From Pontibacter pudoricolor (lineage in GTDB: Bacteria; Bacteroidota; Bacteroidia; Cytophagales; Hymenobacteraceae): DNA of 64,000 nt. The stretch's first letter is position 1. Every line of letters begins with the position of its first letter. The DNA lies in NCBI RefSeq assembly GCF_010092985.1, contig NZ_CP048106.1, positions 1,240,001 through 1,304,000 of the forward strand. The letters run 5' to 3'. Made by a program: the position numbers and the translations under genes. The notes under the pieces are model-generated. The model did no database searches. It was given only the letters and a program-made list of their open reading frames with translations, and was not told where the DNA came from. Positions 26,331-35,497 of this stretch are shown here, piece by piece.

Positions 26331-26697
26331 TTTGTCATTTCGATGTCAGGAGAAATCTGGGTTCTATAGTTTGTTATAGTTGCAACTTTAGCCAAGCCTT
26401 TTCTTCTATAGCTGCTTCTAATCCTGGGAGCTTTACTTACCTATAGTTCTATAGTTGGCCTTGGTGCCCTCACGACCGGGAGGCCCCGTCTTTGGGTATC
26501 GCGCGGTGTACATTTCTTTTGTTCGTTCCTCACAATACCTTCGGTACCAGAAATCTACAAGGCGCTCAACCCAAAGACTGAGAAGCTTATCATAGTTACT
26601 AGTATCTATAGTTTGAAACGATAAGCTCCGAGTTTTATCGTGGTTGTAATTCGGTAGGGACAGGTGAACCTGCCCTCATCATGGACTGTAACTATAG
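26331..26697. repeat. ~370-bp interspersed non-coding repeat, copy A
   Basis: It is colinear with 40600-40970. Shared blocks include GTCATTTCGAyGTCAGGAGA, CTATAGTTTGyTATAGTTGC, GGTGCCCTCACG, GCCCCGTCTT, AAGGCGCTCAACCCAAAGAC and TTATCGTGGTTGTAATTC. The middle is divergent. No transposase or ORF is encoded, and no terminal repeats or target duplications are evident. Confidence 0.85.
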
Positions 26698-26930
26698 AAC
26701 TATAGTTTAGGGAATTGGGAAAGACAGAAGTGTCCCTTTGAGGAGACTACGGGGGTGTAATACCGGAACTATAGAACGACACCTCTAACTATAGTAAAAG
26801 CCGTAAAAGCTCCCCGCCTTATACAAGGAGGGGATAAAGGGGTGGTTGGACTACGCTAACTATAAAACTACACCTCAAACTATAGCAATAGCCCCAACTT
26901 ATCCACCTAAAAACAAGAAAGGGAACAACT

Positions 26931-28022
26931 CTATAACCTCCTCAACCACTCCTCTACCAGCTGCACATCTATACTATAGTTTTCAGATACATCACCCATC
27001 GAGCCAACTATAGCACTATAGTTAAATCCTAAACCCTTGCTTAATAGAAAATAATGTGTCTTTACCAGATTGGCCGGATGAAACTCCAACACCCTGCAAT
27101 GTTCAGCGAACAACAGGTTTGTTAACCCGGCACCGTGCGGGGCAATTACGGCTTCGGTATTATAAAAGAGCTGCACCTGTTGCTGGTAACTCAGTTCTTC
27201 GGCCCTGATACTCTCAAAGCCATAGCTGGCAAGCCAAGGCAACAGCTGTTCTTCGTTTAGCACACGGCGGGTTTTAGCCTTGGCCCGGCTAATATAAATA
27301 CGCTTTTTGGGGCTGGTCTTCTCCACCTTATAACCTTCCCATATCTTACTTCGGAGCCAGTTACTCACTGGCTGAGGCAGGTAGCCGCTTTGCGCATTCG
27401 AGACAAAAGATGGAAGTAAAAACTGCTCAGTCTCCCACTTCTCGTGCTTGCCGATATATACCACCTGCACGTTTGGGTGCAACTGAAGTAAGAACTGCAA
27501 TGTTTCGTGCTGGTATTTAGGCAGATCACGACGCATGATGATCTTTATAGGCTCGGCTATAGTTTGTAGCACATTGTATAAGCGAGGCAGGCAATCGAAG
27601 AACCAGTGATAGTTATTGTTTCCGGCCCAGGGTAAATGGAGAACCGATGTATAAAGCCCTTTTTTATAAGTTGGTATAAGAAGCGCAGGCGTTTTAAAAG
27701 CAGGTGATTTGGCCAGTCGGCTCACATCAAAAACCGATTCCACTACTACTTTACCGTGCTGCACTACAGCTCCCGAATTACCTAAAATTACGGTGTGGTA
27801 CAGCTTTATAAGGTATTGCTCCTTTTGCCTGTAGCCTAAACTATAATCCAGACTATAGTTAAAACTGGCAGCCGACTTCTCCAGGAAACACCTCTCCTCT
27901 TCGTTAAAAGACAAAACCTGCGCTGGTGCCAGCACCTGTTTAGAAGGATGATGCAGTACCGAAGTATAACGGAAATAATAACCGGCCGAATGAAGTAGTT
28001 TAAACAGTAGCTTTTTTATCAT
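26931..28022 (-). CDS. Glycosyltransferase family 61 (DUF563) protein
   Basis: This 363-residue protein has the GT61 signature: RIYISRAKAKTRRVLNEEQL near 245-265, where the activated sugar is expected to bind, then AVIAPHGAGLTNLLFA near 300-316, and NYHWFFDCLPRLYNVL in the N-terminal half. GT61 enzymes include xylosyl/GlcNAc transferases of plants and many bacterial surface-glycan enzymes. It is divergent from the adjacent pse operon and may work on the same surface glycan. Donor and acceptor are unknown. Confidence 0.82.
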   Translation of the reverse strand: MIKKLLFKLLHSAGYYFRYTSVLHHPSKQVLAPAQVLSFNEEERCFLEKSAASFNYSLDYSLGYRQKEQYLIKLYHTVILGNSGAVVQHGKVVVESVFDVSRLAKSPAFKTPALLIPTYKKGLYTSVLHLPWAGNNNYHWFFDCLPRLYNVLQTIAEPIKIIMRRDLPKYQHETLQFLLQLHPNVQVVYIGKHEKWETEQFLLPSFVSNAQSGYLPQPVSNWLRSKIWEGYKVEKTSPKKRIYISRAKAKTRRVLNEEQLLPWLASYGFESIRAEELSYQQQVQLFYNTEAVIAPHGAGLTNLLFAEHCRVLEFHPANLVKTHYFLLSKGLGFNYSAIVGSMGDVSENYSIDVQLVEEWLRRL

Positions 28023-28209
28023 GAGGGCAAAACTATCCCCCGAAAGTACGAATTATAGTTTATAGTTAAGAAACCGCTCTAGCGGTTAATTTGCCAACAA
28101 CTGGTAATTAAACCATCCAACAATTAATCCAATCAAAGATTAAATATTTAACTTGCACCTTGTGTCGGGTGACCAAAACGCGCCCGGTGTATTAAGCAAA
28201 AAATGAAGC

Positions 28210-29229
28210 ATGGCATTAGACCTCAATAATAAGTCTATATTGATAACGGGCGGCACAGGCTCGTTTGGAAAAAAATTCGTGGAAATGGTTTACGCCCGTT
28301 TTCCGGATGTGAAACGGCTGGTGATCTACTCGCGCGATGAGCTGAAGCAGTTCGAGATGTCGCAGACCTTTCCGCACAGCAAATACAAATCTATCCGCTA
28401 TTTTATTGGCGATGTACGGGATGGCGAACGCTTTAAGCGTGCCTGCGAAGGCATCGATATCATCATTCATGCTGCTGCCATGAAACAGGTGCCTGCCGCC
28501 GAATACAACCCGATGGAGTGCATCAAAACCAACGTACTGGGTGCTGAAAACATCATAAACGCAGCCCTTGATTGCGGCGTGAAAGATGTAGTTGCCCTGT
28601 CAACAGACAAAGCAGCTGCTCCAATCAACCTGTATGGCGCAACAAAACTATGCTCTGATAAACTTTTTGTTGCTGCCAATAACATGAAAGGCAAACGCGA
28701 CATTAAATTCTCAGTGGTGCGCTATGGTAACGTAATCGGGTCCCGTGGCTCGGTGGTGCCGTTCTTTTTGAAGAAGCGCGAGGAAGGCGTGCTACCGATT
28801 ACACACCAGGAAATGACCCGCTTTAATATTTCGTTGGAAGAGGGCGTGGAAATGGTATTTCATGCCCTGGAAACGCATTGGGGTGGTGAGATCTTCGTTC
28901 CAAAAATTCCATCTTACGTGATCACTGAACTGGCCAAAGCCATCGGCCCTGATTGTAAACAGGAAATAGTGGGTATTCGTCCGGGCGAAAAGCTTCACGA
29001 AGAAATGATTACGGAGACAGACTCCCTGAACACGGTAGAACTGGATAAATATTATGTGATCCTGCCATCTACCCCAACCTGGACAACCGAAGAATTCCTG
29101 AAAGCTTTTAATGGTAAAATGGTACCGTTGGGCTTTAAATATAACTCCGGCACCAACGACGAATGGCTGGATGCTGAACAGCTCCGCGAGCAGATCCGTC
29201 AGCACGTGGACGCAAGTTTTAATGTGTAA
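28210..29229 (+). CDS. pseB: UDP-GlcNAc 4,6-dehydratase (inverting), PseB
   Basis: This 339-residue extended SDR performs the first step to CMP-pseudaminic acid: UDP-GlcNAc to UDP-2-acetamido-2,6-dideoxy-L-arabino-hexos-4-ulose. The NAD(P) motif is GGTGSFGK (14-21). The catalytic D133-K134 in STDKAA replaces the usual Thr of SDRs, and the Y142-x-x-x-K146 motif is present. HAAAMKQVPAAEYNP is the family block. It is the first gene of a nine-gene plus-strand run. Confidence 0.93.
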   Translation: MALDLNNKSILITGGTGSFGKKFVEMVYARFPDVKRLVIYSRDELKQFEMSQTFPHSKYKSIRYFIGDVRDGERFKRACEGIDIIIHAAAMKQVPAAEYNPMECIKTNVLGAENIINAALDCGVKDVVALSTDKAAAPINLYGATKLCSDKLFVAANNMKGKRDIKFSVVRYGNVIGSRGSVVPFFLKKREEGVLPITHQEMTRFNISLEEGVEMVFHALETHWGGEIFVPKIPSYVITELAKAIGPDCKQEIVGIRPGEKLHEEMITETDSLNTVELDKYYVILPSTPTWTTEEFLKAFNGKMVPLGFKYNSGTNDEWLDAEQLREQIRQHVDASFNV

Positions 29230-29305
29230 TGAATAATGATGAATGACTAATTCTCATTTTATGATACACGACATTAACCCTTTCTAATTACTCATTATTC
29301 ATTAA
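29227..29305. repeat. A/T-rich inverted repeat, family 1, between pseB and pseC
   Basis: TAATGAATAATGATGAATGA at the left folds onto TAATTACTCATTATTCATTA at the right. It lies inside the pse operon, so it either is transcribed through or partly ends the pseB transcript. Confidence 0.7.
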
Positions 29306-29309
29306 GAAC

Positions 29310-30485
29310 ATGAATTCCATTCCGTACGGCAGGCAGCACATCACCCAGGACGATATTGATGCGGTAATAGAAACGCTGCAATCTGATTTCCTGACCCAGG
29401 GACCAAAAGTAGCGGAGTTTGAGCAGGCTTTTGCCAGTTATGTTGGAGCCAGCTATGCCGTAGCAGTGAGCAACGGTACGGCAGCACTCCACTTATGCGC
29501 GATGGCTTTAGGCGTTAATGAAGCATCCAGGGTGATTACAACCCCAATAACCTTTGTGGCTTCAGCTAACTGCGTGCGCTACTGTGGCGGAACTATAGAA
29601 TTTGCAGACATAGACCCGGCTACTGCACTGTTGGATATTAAGAAAGTACGAGCACTTTTAGAGAGCAAACCAAAAGGTTACTATACCGGCATCATACCCG
29701 TAGATTTTGCAGGCAATACCGTGAACCTGGAAGAGTTCAGGAAGCTGGCAGACGAGTACGGATTATGGATTATTGAGGACGCCTGCCATGCACCGGGCGG
29801 ATATTTTATAGACAGTAAGGGGGAAAAGCAGCTTTGCGGCAACGGCAACTATGCCGATTTGGCCATCTTCTCTTTCCACCCGGTAAAACACATAGCAACC
29901 GGCGAAGGGGGAATGATTACGACTAACGACGAAGCGCTTTACCAGAAATTACTGCTATATCGTACCCACGGCATTACCCGCGACCCGCAACTGCTTGAAG
30001 AAAACCACGGCGGCTGGTACATGGAGATGCAGGAGCTGGGTTACAACTATAGAATTCCGGATATGCTGTGTGCCCTGGGCGTATCGCAGCTGAAGCGTGC
30101 TGATGCCGGCCTGGCCCGACGCAGAGGTATTGCCAAAATATATGATGCCGCTTTTGCTGATGTGGATGGGATTGAAGTATTACAGACTTCCCTGGAAGCG
30201 CTGAATACAGACGGCGAAACCGGCCATGCTTACCATCTGTACGTGATAAAAGTAGCTGACCGTAAAGGGCTTTACGATTTTCTGCGCACTCACAATATTT
30301 TTGCTCAGGTGCACTATATTCCGGCACACACCATGCCGTATTACCGCAGCCAAGGTTTTAAAAAAGGTGACTATCCTGAAGCTGAACTATACTATAGCCA
30401 ATGCCTGAGCTTACCCATGTACCCGAGCTTAACAGCTGAAGAACAGGAATTTGTGATTGAGAAAGTGAAGGAGTTTGTTGGATAG
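29310..30485 (+). CDS. pseC: UDP-4-amino-4,6-dideoxy-N-acetyl-L-altrosamine transaminase, PseC
   Basis: This 391-residue DegT/DnrJ-type PLP aminotransferase aminates the C4 keto group of the PseB product. The PLP lysine is K193 in SFHPVKHIATGEGG and D157 (EDACHAPG) contacts the pyridine nitrogen. NGTAALHLCAMALG and the C-terminal block HYIPAHTMPYYR are typical of PseC. Its stop overlaps the GTG start of the next gene (TAGTG). Confidence 0.92.
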   Translation: MNSIPYGRQHITQDDIDAVIETLQSDFLTQGPKVAEFEQAFASYVGASYAVAVSNGTAALHLCAMALGVNEASRVITTPITFVASANCVRYCGGTIEFADIDPATALLDIKKVRALLESKPKGYYTGIIPVDFAGNTVNLEEFRKLADEYGLWIIEDACHAPGGYFIDSKGEKQLCGNGNYADLAIFSFHPVKHIATGEGGMITTNDEALYQKLLLYRTHGITRDPQLLEENHGGWYMEMQELGYNYRIPDMLCALGVSQLKRADAGLARRRGIAKIYDAAFADVDGIEVLQTSLEALNTDGETGHAYHLYVIKVADRKGLYDFLRTHNIFAQVHYIPAHTMPYYRSQGFKKGDYPEAELYYSQCLSLPMYPSLTAEEQEFVIEKVKEFVG

Positions 30486-31375
30486 TGAACGAAGCTGGTG
30501 CTAAAAATATTGCCAAATTGGTGTTGGGTACGGCTCAGTTTGGGCTGAACTATGGCATTAGCAACCAACACGGGCAACTGCAATTACCTGAAGTAAAAAA
30601 TATCCTGACTGAGGCCGAACGTACTGGTATAACTACTTTAGATACTGCTACAGCTTATGGCAATAGTGAACTAACTATAAACCAGGCCATTAACGAAACA
30701 GGCTCACAATTCAGGATCATATCCAAGTATCCGCCAAACCGACCGGAGCTAACTATAAGAGAGGCGTTTGAAGCAACCTTAAAGCAATTAGGAGTTGAGA
30801 CGTTGTATGGTTACTTGCTACATAGTTATAACTCATTCAGCAGTAACCCGAAAATTCTGGATCAGCTACAGGACTTAAAAGCAGCAGGAAAAATACAAAA
30901 GGCCGGAATATCGCTCTACCATCCTTCCGAGGCTGATGAACTTCTTCATCGAAATGCTTTGATAGATATCATACAACTGCCTTACAGCATTTTCGACAGG
31001 CGGTTTGAACATTTACTTCCTGAGTTGAAGAGTAGGGGAATTGAGACGCATGTGAGGTCGGTTTACCTGCAAGGTTTGTATTTTATGGAACCGGACCATT
31101 TACCCGAATACCTCGCGCCAGTTGCAGATAAAATAAAGAAATTACACCGGCTGGCAGCAGATTTTAACCTTCCGGTCGGAGCTGTATGCCTGGGTTTTGT
31201 ATTCGCAAATAATGATATTTCCAATGTGGTGATTGGAGTTGAAAGTTTGCAGACATTACAGGAAAATATCAGCTACTGCCATATGGAACTGCCTGAAGAA
31301 CTGATGGCCGGATTACAATCACTTAAAGAAGATAATGAAGACATCATATTACCCTATAAGTGGCCTGCACAATGA
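30485..31375 (+). CDS. Aldo/keto reductase in pse cluster
   Basis: This 296-residue TIM-barrel NADPH-dependent reductase has the catalytic tetrad: D53 and Y58 (LDTATAYG), K81 (ISKYPP) and H113 (YLLHSYN). It starts with GTG overlapping the pseC stop, and its own stop overlaps the start of the next SDR (ATGA), so it is translationally embedded in the pse operon. The canonical pseudaminic acid route has no such step. It may therefore act on a modified nonulosonic acid or another cluster sugar. Substrate unknown. Confidence 0.85.
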   Translation: MNEAGAKNIAKLVLGTAQFGLNYGISNQHGQLQLPEVKNILTEAERTGITTLDTATAYGNSELTINQAINETGSQFRIISKYPPNRPELTIREAFEATLKQLGVETLYGYLLHSYNSFSSNPKILDQLQDLKAAGKIQKAGISLYHPSEADELLHRNALIDIIQLPYSIFDRRFEHLLPELKSRGIETHVRSVYLQGLYFMEPDHLPEYLAPVADKIKKLHRLAADFNLPVGAVCLGFVFANNDISNVVIGVESLQTLQENISYCHMELPEELMAGLQSLKEDNEDIILPYKWPAQ

Positions 31376-32157
31376 ATAAAACTATAAACCAACTGTTTTC
31401 GCTGGAAGGTAAAGTAGCGCTTGTAACAGGTGGCTACGGGCATCTGGGCACTGCTATTACCAATGGGCTGGCTGAAGCCGGAGCTATAGTTTATGTACTA
31501 GGCCGAAGCCAGGATAAATTCAATGATGCCTTCACGGGAGACACTCCGGTTATCAAATTCCAATACTGCGATGTTGCGGATACACAAAGCGTAAAAGAGG
31601 CATTTGAAACTATACACCAACAAGCCGGAACGATAGATATACTGGTAAATAATGCTTTTTACTCAAAAGGCCAGAACCCGGAGGCGCTGACAGATGAGGA
31701 ATGGGCCTATGGCATCGACGGAAACCTGAATAGTGTATACCGCTGTATCCGGGAAGTAGTGCCGTACTTAAAGAAAAATGGCGGACGAATTATTAATGTG
31801 GCATCGATGTATGGCATAGTTTCCCCGGATTTCAGCATATACGAAGAGAGCCCTGCTTATTTGAATCCTCCTCATTATGGAGCAGCTAAAGCCGGTGTAC
31901 TTCAGCTTATGCGCTATTTTGCCTGTTATTTGGGCAAATATGGTATTACAGTCAATGCTGTTACGCCCGGCCCGTTCCCGAGTGAAGGTGTGCAGCTGGA
32001 CAAGAAATTTGTATCACAGTTAGAACAAAAAAACCCATTGAACCGCATTGGTAAACCAGAGGATCTGAAAGGCGCTTTCGTGTACCTGGCATCTGACGCA
32101 TCGGCTTTTATGACCGGGCAAAATATGATAATAGACGGAGGCTGGACAGCATGGTAA
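31372..32157 (+). CDS. Short-chain dehydrogenase/reductase in pse cluster (PtmA-like)
   Basis: This 261-residue classical SDR has the cofactor motif TGGYGHLG (19-26), NNAF, the catalytic Ser in NVASMYG and the HYGAAKAG Tyr/Lys motif. I chose the ATG at 31372, which overlaps the previous stop (ATGA), over an in-frame GTG at 31360. Its place directly before a cytidylyltransferase resembles the ptmA-ptmB pair of flagellin glycosylation loci. Together with the aldo/keto reductase it suggests an extra redox modification. The next gene overlaps its end. Confidence 0.85.
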   Translation: MNKTINQLFSLEGKVALVTGGYGHLGTAITNGLAEAGAIVYVLGRSQDKFNDAFTGDTPVIKFQYCDVADTQSVKEAFETIHQQAGTIDILVNNAFYSKGQNPEALTDEEWAYGIDGNLNSVYRCIREVVPYLKKNGGRIINVASMYGIVSPDFSIYEESPAYLNPPHYGAAKAGVLQLMRYFACYLGKYGITVNAVTPGPFPSEGVQLDKKFVSQLEQKNPLNRIGKPEDLKGAFVYLASDASAFMTGQNMIIDGGWTAW

Positions 32158-32957
32158 GAGTTGGGGCAATCATCCAGGCACGGCTTGGGTCAGAGCGGTT
32201 ACCAAACAAGGCCATGTTGCCCCTGCCTTTTAGTGGTGGTCCTGCACTGTTGCAGCATGTACTAAATAGAGCTAGAGCGGCTACTATAGTTAATGAAGTT
32301 ATAGTTGCCACTACCGAGAATGAAGCTGATGACGCCATCGAGCGTTTTTGCAACATCCAGTCTATACTTTGTTTCAGAGGCAACGAACAGGACGTGCTGG
32401 ATCGGTTTATAAAAGCGGCTACAAACTATAACCTGGATATAATTGTACGGCTGACTGCCGACAACCCGTTCATCTCCCCTGAAACTATCAATAAAGCGGT
32501 ACAGCAGCATATTCAGGAAAGTGCAGATTATACCATTACCGAAGGCCTGCCACTGGGTACAAACATAGAAGTTATCTCTTATTCAGCATTAAAGCAGGCT
32601 GCAAATCAGGCTACCGAGCAGGCAGACAGGGAGCATGTTACACCATATATCAGGAGAGAAGCAGGGTTTAAAAAGCTTACGCTACCTTTCGATTCTCCGT
32701 TAAAGCCGCTGCGCCTGACTGTGGATTACCCTTCGGATTATGCGTTGGCGTCGTTGCTGTACGAAAAACTATATGCAACAGATCCGCTTTTTGGGTTTGA
32801 CGAACTGATAGAAATACTACAACAGAACCCTTGGTTGAAGGAAGTAAATGCCGGAAACAAACAACGTACTGCATTTGCTGATGAAGCGGATGAGATGCAG
32901 CAAGCAAAACAACTGTTACAGAAGGCAGGTTTTACCAGAGTCTTAGGTAAATTATAA
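32151..32957 (+). CDS. SpsF/PseF-like cytidylyltransferase
   Basis: This 268-residue nucleotidyltransferase of the SpsF/CMP-sugar synthetase type has the N-terminal nucleotide-binding block IIQARLGSERLPNKA, then VRLTADNPFISPETI. In this operon it is the only candidate for the PseF step, activating pseudaminic acid with CTP to CMP-Pse. SpsF-type enzymes take that place in many clusters outside the Campylobacterota. Its ATG overlaps the SDR stop. Confidence 0.82.
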   Translation: MVRVGAIIQARLGSERLPNKAMLPLPFSGGPALLQHVLNRARAATIVNEVIVATTENEADDAIERFCNIQSILCFRGNEQDVLDRFIKAATNYNLDIIVRLTADNPFISPETINKAVQQHIQESADYTITEGLPLGTNIEVISYSALKQAANQATEQADREHVTPYIRREAGFKKLTLPFDSPLKPLRLTVDYPSDYALASLLYEKLYATDPLFGFDELIEILQQNPWLKEVNAGNKQRTAFADEADEMQQAKQLLQKAGFTRVLGKL

Positions 32958-32962
32958 AACGG

Positions 32963-34429
32963 ATGAAGACAAACCGCCGCATCATTTTCAGAGCAGATGG
33001 TAACAGCCGCATTGGTTTGGGCCATGTGGTACGATCCCTGGCGCTGGCTGCCATGTTGCGCGACGAATTCGAATGTGTGTTTGCAATTCAGGAACCTGAC
33101 GAGGCATTAAAAGAGCAGATACTTCAGACCTGCCACGGCCTTATAACTTTACCTGTCTGCGCTCCATCGGAAGAACGCTTTAGCTATGAACTGGCAGCTT
33201 ATATTTCGGAAGAAGAGATTGTGGTGCTGGATGGTTACAACTTCGGATCGGAATACCAGCAAACTATAAAATCTCGCGATGCGGTATTGGTATGCCTTGA
33301 TGATTTACACGCTTACCCTTTTGTTGCAGATGTAGTGCTGAACCAGGCGGGCGGCGTAGAAGCTTCAAACTATAGAACTGCACCTTATACAAAATTACTG
33401 CCAGGTCCTGAGTACGCTTTACTGCGAGCGCCTTTTTTAAAGGCATCAAAAACTGTAAGAGAATTCCCAAATGGCCAGTTGAACATCTTGCTAAACCTTG
33501 GTGGAGCCGATCCCGACAATCATACGTTACACATTGCCAGAGAATTGGCTGATAAACTGACGGGTGCAACTATACAGGTTGTTGTTGGCAGCGCCTACAA
33601 GCATTTACCGGAACTACAGGATTGGCTTTCAACTCATAAAAACTATAAGCTACACCAGAATCTGAGCGCTGCAGACATGCAAAAGCTGATGGAACGCTGT
33701 GCCATAGCCATTACATCAGCAAGTGGCGTAGCGTATGAATATGCAGCCGTGGGTGGTGTACTCTTCGTAAAACAAACAGCTGCTAATCAGGCAGGCTTAT
33801 ACAAGTTCCTGACTGAAACCGGAATTGCACAAGTTTATACTTCTGAAGCACTGAAGCAGAATTTTTTAACTCAGTTTGAAGTGCAAGTAGCTTTACAGCG
33901 ACAGTATTTCGATGGCAACAGTGACGAACGTTTACGACAGGTTTTCCGGCAGCTAAGCCAGATTACAAACCTTACGCTTCGCAACGCAACTATAGTTGAC
34001 CTGCAACTGGTATTTGACTGGAATAACGATCCTGAAGTACGCCAGCATTCCTTTAACCCGGAGCCAATACTCATTGAAAACCATACCCGCTGGTACAAGA
34101 CAAAACTGGAAGATGCCAACTGTAAGTTTTATATTGCAGAAGTAAACGGCACACCTGCTGCCCAGATCCGGTATGATATGAACGGTGATACAGCAACTAT
34201 AAGCTACCTGATCAGCAAGGGATTTAGAGGCAGAGGTCTGGGACATACCATTTTACAGAAAGGCATCAGCAAACTGAAGCGCGAAGCTCAGATTATAAAA
34301 ACTATAGTTGGTCTTGTGCAACAGGATAATATAGCTTCGGTGAGGGCATTTGAGAAAGCTGGTTTTGCATACGGCACGCCAGACAAGAAGCACCCGGATG
34401 CACATCGGTTTGTGCTGCAGTTGCCTTAA
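32963..34429 (+). CDS. Fused PseG hydrolase - PseH N-acetyltransferase
   Basis: This 488-residue protein joins two pathway enzymes. Residues 1-~330 are PseG, the UDP-sugar hydrolase (GT-B fold; catalytic His H21 in GLGHVVRSLALA; ASGVAYEYAAVG near the C-terminal half). Residues ~335-485 are a GNAT acetyltransferase with the acetyl-CoA loop FRGRGLGHTIL and NIASVRAFEKAGF, expected to be PseH, which acetylates the 4-amino group. PseH acts before PseG in the pathway, so the fusion would pass the product between neighbouring sites. Confidence 0.9.
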   Translation: MKTNRRIIFRADGNSRIGLGHVVRSLALAAMLRDEFECVFAIQEPDEALKEQILQTCHGLITLPVCAPSEERFSYELAAYISEEEIVVLDGYNFGSEYQQTIKSRDAVLVCLDDLHAYPFVADVVLNQAGGVEASNYRTAPYTKLLPGPEYALLRAPFLKASKTVREFPNGQLNILLNLGGADPDNHTLHIARELADKLTGATIQVVVGSAYKHLPELQDWLSTHKNYKLHQNLSAADMQKLMERCAIAITSASGVAYEYAAVGGVLFVKQTAANQAGLYKFLTETGIAQVYTSEALKQNFLTQFEVQVALQRQYFDGNSDERLRQVFRQLSQITNLTLRNATIVDLQLVFDWNNDPEVRQHSFNPEPILIENHTRWYKTKLEDANCKFYIAEVNGTPAAQIRYDMNGDTATISYLISKGFRGRGLGHTILQKGISKLKREAQIIKTIVGLVQQDNIASVRAFEKAGFAYGTPDKKHPDAHRFVLQLP

Positions 34430-34450
34430 ATAATACAATTATAAAAGATC

Positions 34451-35494
34451 ATGATCAACGATATAAACATAGCCGGCCGCATGGTTGGGCCAAACTATAA
34501 GCCATTTATTATCGCCGAAATGTCGGGCAACCATAACCAGTCGCTGGAGCGGGCGCTGGCTATTGTGGATGCAGCCGCACAGGCCGGAGCCGATGCCATA
34601 AAGCTGCAAACTTACACAGCCGACACCATGACCTTGCCCGGCGCTTTTACCATAGTGGACGAAAACTCGTTATGGAAAGGCCGCGAACTATATGATCTTT
34701 ATAAGGAAGCCTACACACCCTGGGAATGGCACCAGCCTATTTTTGACCGCGCAAAAGAACTTGGTATGCTCGCCTTTTCATCGCCCTTTGATGAAACTGC
34801 CGTTGATTTTCTGGAGGAATTAGAAGCGCCGGTCTACAAGATCGCATCGTTTGAGAATACGGACCATCCGTTGCTTCGTAAAGTGGCCGCTACGGGCAAG
34901 CCCGTTATTATGAGCACCGGCGCGGCTACCGTTCAGGAAGTGGCTGAAGCCGTACAGGTTTTACGCCAAGCCGGATGCCAGGAGCTTATTTTGCTGAAAT
35001 GCACAAGCACCTACCCCTCTACCCCCGAAAACACGAACCTGCGGACTATACCGCACATGCGCGAGCTATATGGGGTGCAAGTGGGTCTTTCAGACCATAC
35101 TATGGGTGTGGGCGCAGCTGTGGCTGCTGTGGCGTTGGGGGCTACCGTTATCGAGAAACACTTTACATTGCGACGTGCCGATGGTGGCGTGGATTCAGCT
35201 TTTTCGCTGGAACCCGAGGAACTCAACATGCTGGTTGTGGAATCGGAAAGAGCCTGGCTTGCAATAGGACATGTGCAATATGGTGTGCAGAAAGCCGAAG
35301 AAAAAAGCCGCCTTTTCAAGCGCTCGGTATATGCTGCAAAAGATATTAAAGCCGGGGATGTACTGACTAAGGAAAATATTCGCGTGATTCGGCCGGGTTT
35401 GGGCCTGGCGCCAAAATACTACGATGAGTTGCTGGGGAAACCTGCTGCCACCGATATCAAAGCCGGAACACCCTTAACCTGGGACATGGTATAG
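34451..35494 (+). CDS. pseI: Pseudaminic acid synthase PseI (NeuB family)
   Basis: This 347-residue NeuB-family TIM-barrel synthase condenses the 2,4-diacetamido trideoxy sugar with phosphoenolpyruvate to give pseudaminic acid. Family blocks are visible: FIIAEMSGNHNQSLERA, IKLQTYTADTMT, KIASFE, VGLSDHTMG and VIEKHFTL. A C-terminal SAF/antifreeze-like domain follows (about 285-347, VYAAKDIKAGDVLTKENIR). The residues typical of PseI, rather than of NeuB or LegI, fit the neighbouring pseB/C/G. Confidence 0.92.
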   Translation: MINDINIAGRMVGPNYKPFIIAEMSGNHNQSLERALAIVDAAAQAGADAIKLQTYTADTMTLPGAFTIVDENSLWKGRELYDLYKEAYTPWEWHQPIFDRAKELGMLAFSSPFDETAVDFLEELEAPVYKIASFENTDHPLLRKVAATGKPVIMSTGAATVQEVAEAVQVLRQAGCQELILLKCTSTYPSTPENTNLRTIPHMRELYGVQVGLSDHTMGVGAAVAAVALGATVIEKHFTLRRADGGVDSAFSLEPEELNMLVVESERAWLAIGHVQYGVQKAEEKSRLFKRSVYAAKDIKAGDVLTKENIRVIRPGLGLAPKYYDELLGKPAATDIKAGTPLTWDMV

Positions 35495-35497
35495 CCC

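Larger units (their letters stand above)
26263..26930. other. Repeat-rich non-coding region
   Basis: No gene is seen. It holds the topA terminator, one copy of a ~370-bp interspersed repeat (26331-26697), and then a stretch with a CTCCCCGCC...GGAGGGGATAAAGGGG motif near 26810-26842. Eleven exact CTATAG sites fall between 26261 and 26890. The sequence has the look of a non-autonomous repeat cluster. Confidence 0.8.

Noticed and set aside
26331..26697. Insertion sequence
   Set aside because: There is no transposase, no clear terminal inverted repeats and no target-site duplication that I can see.
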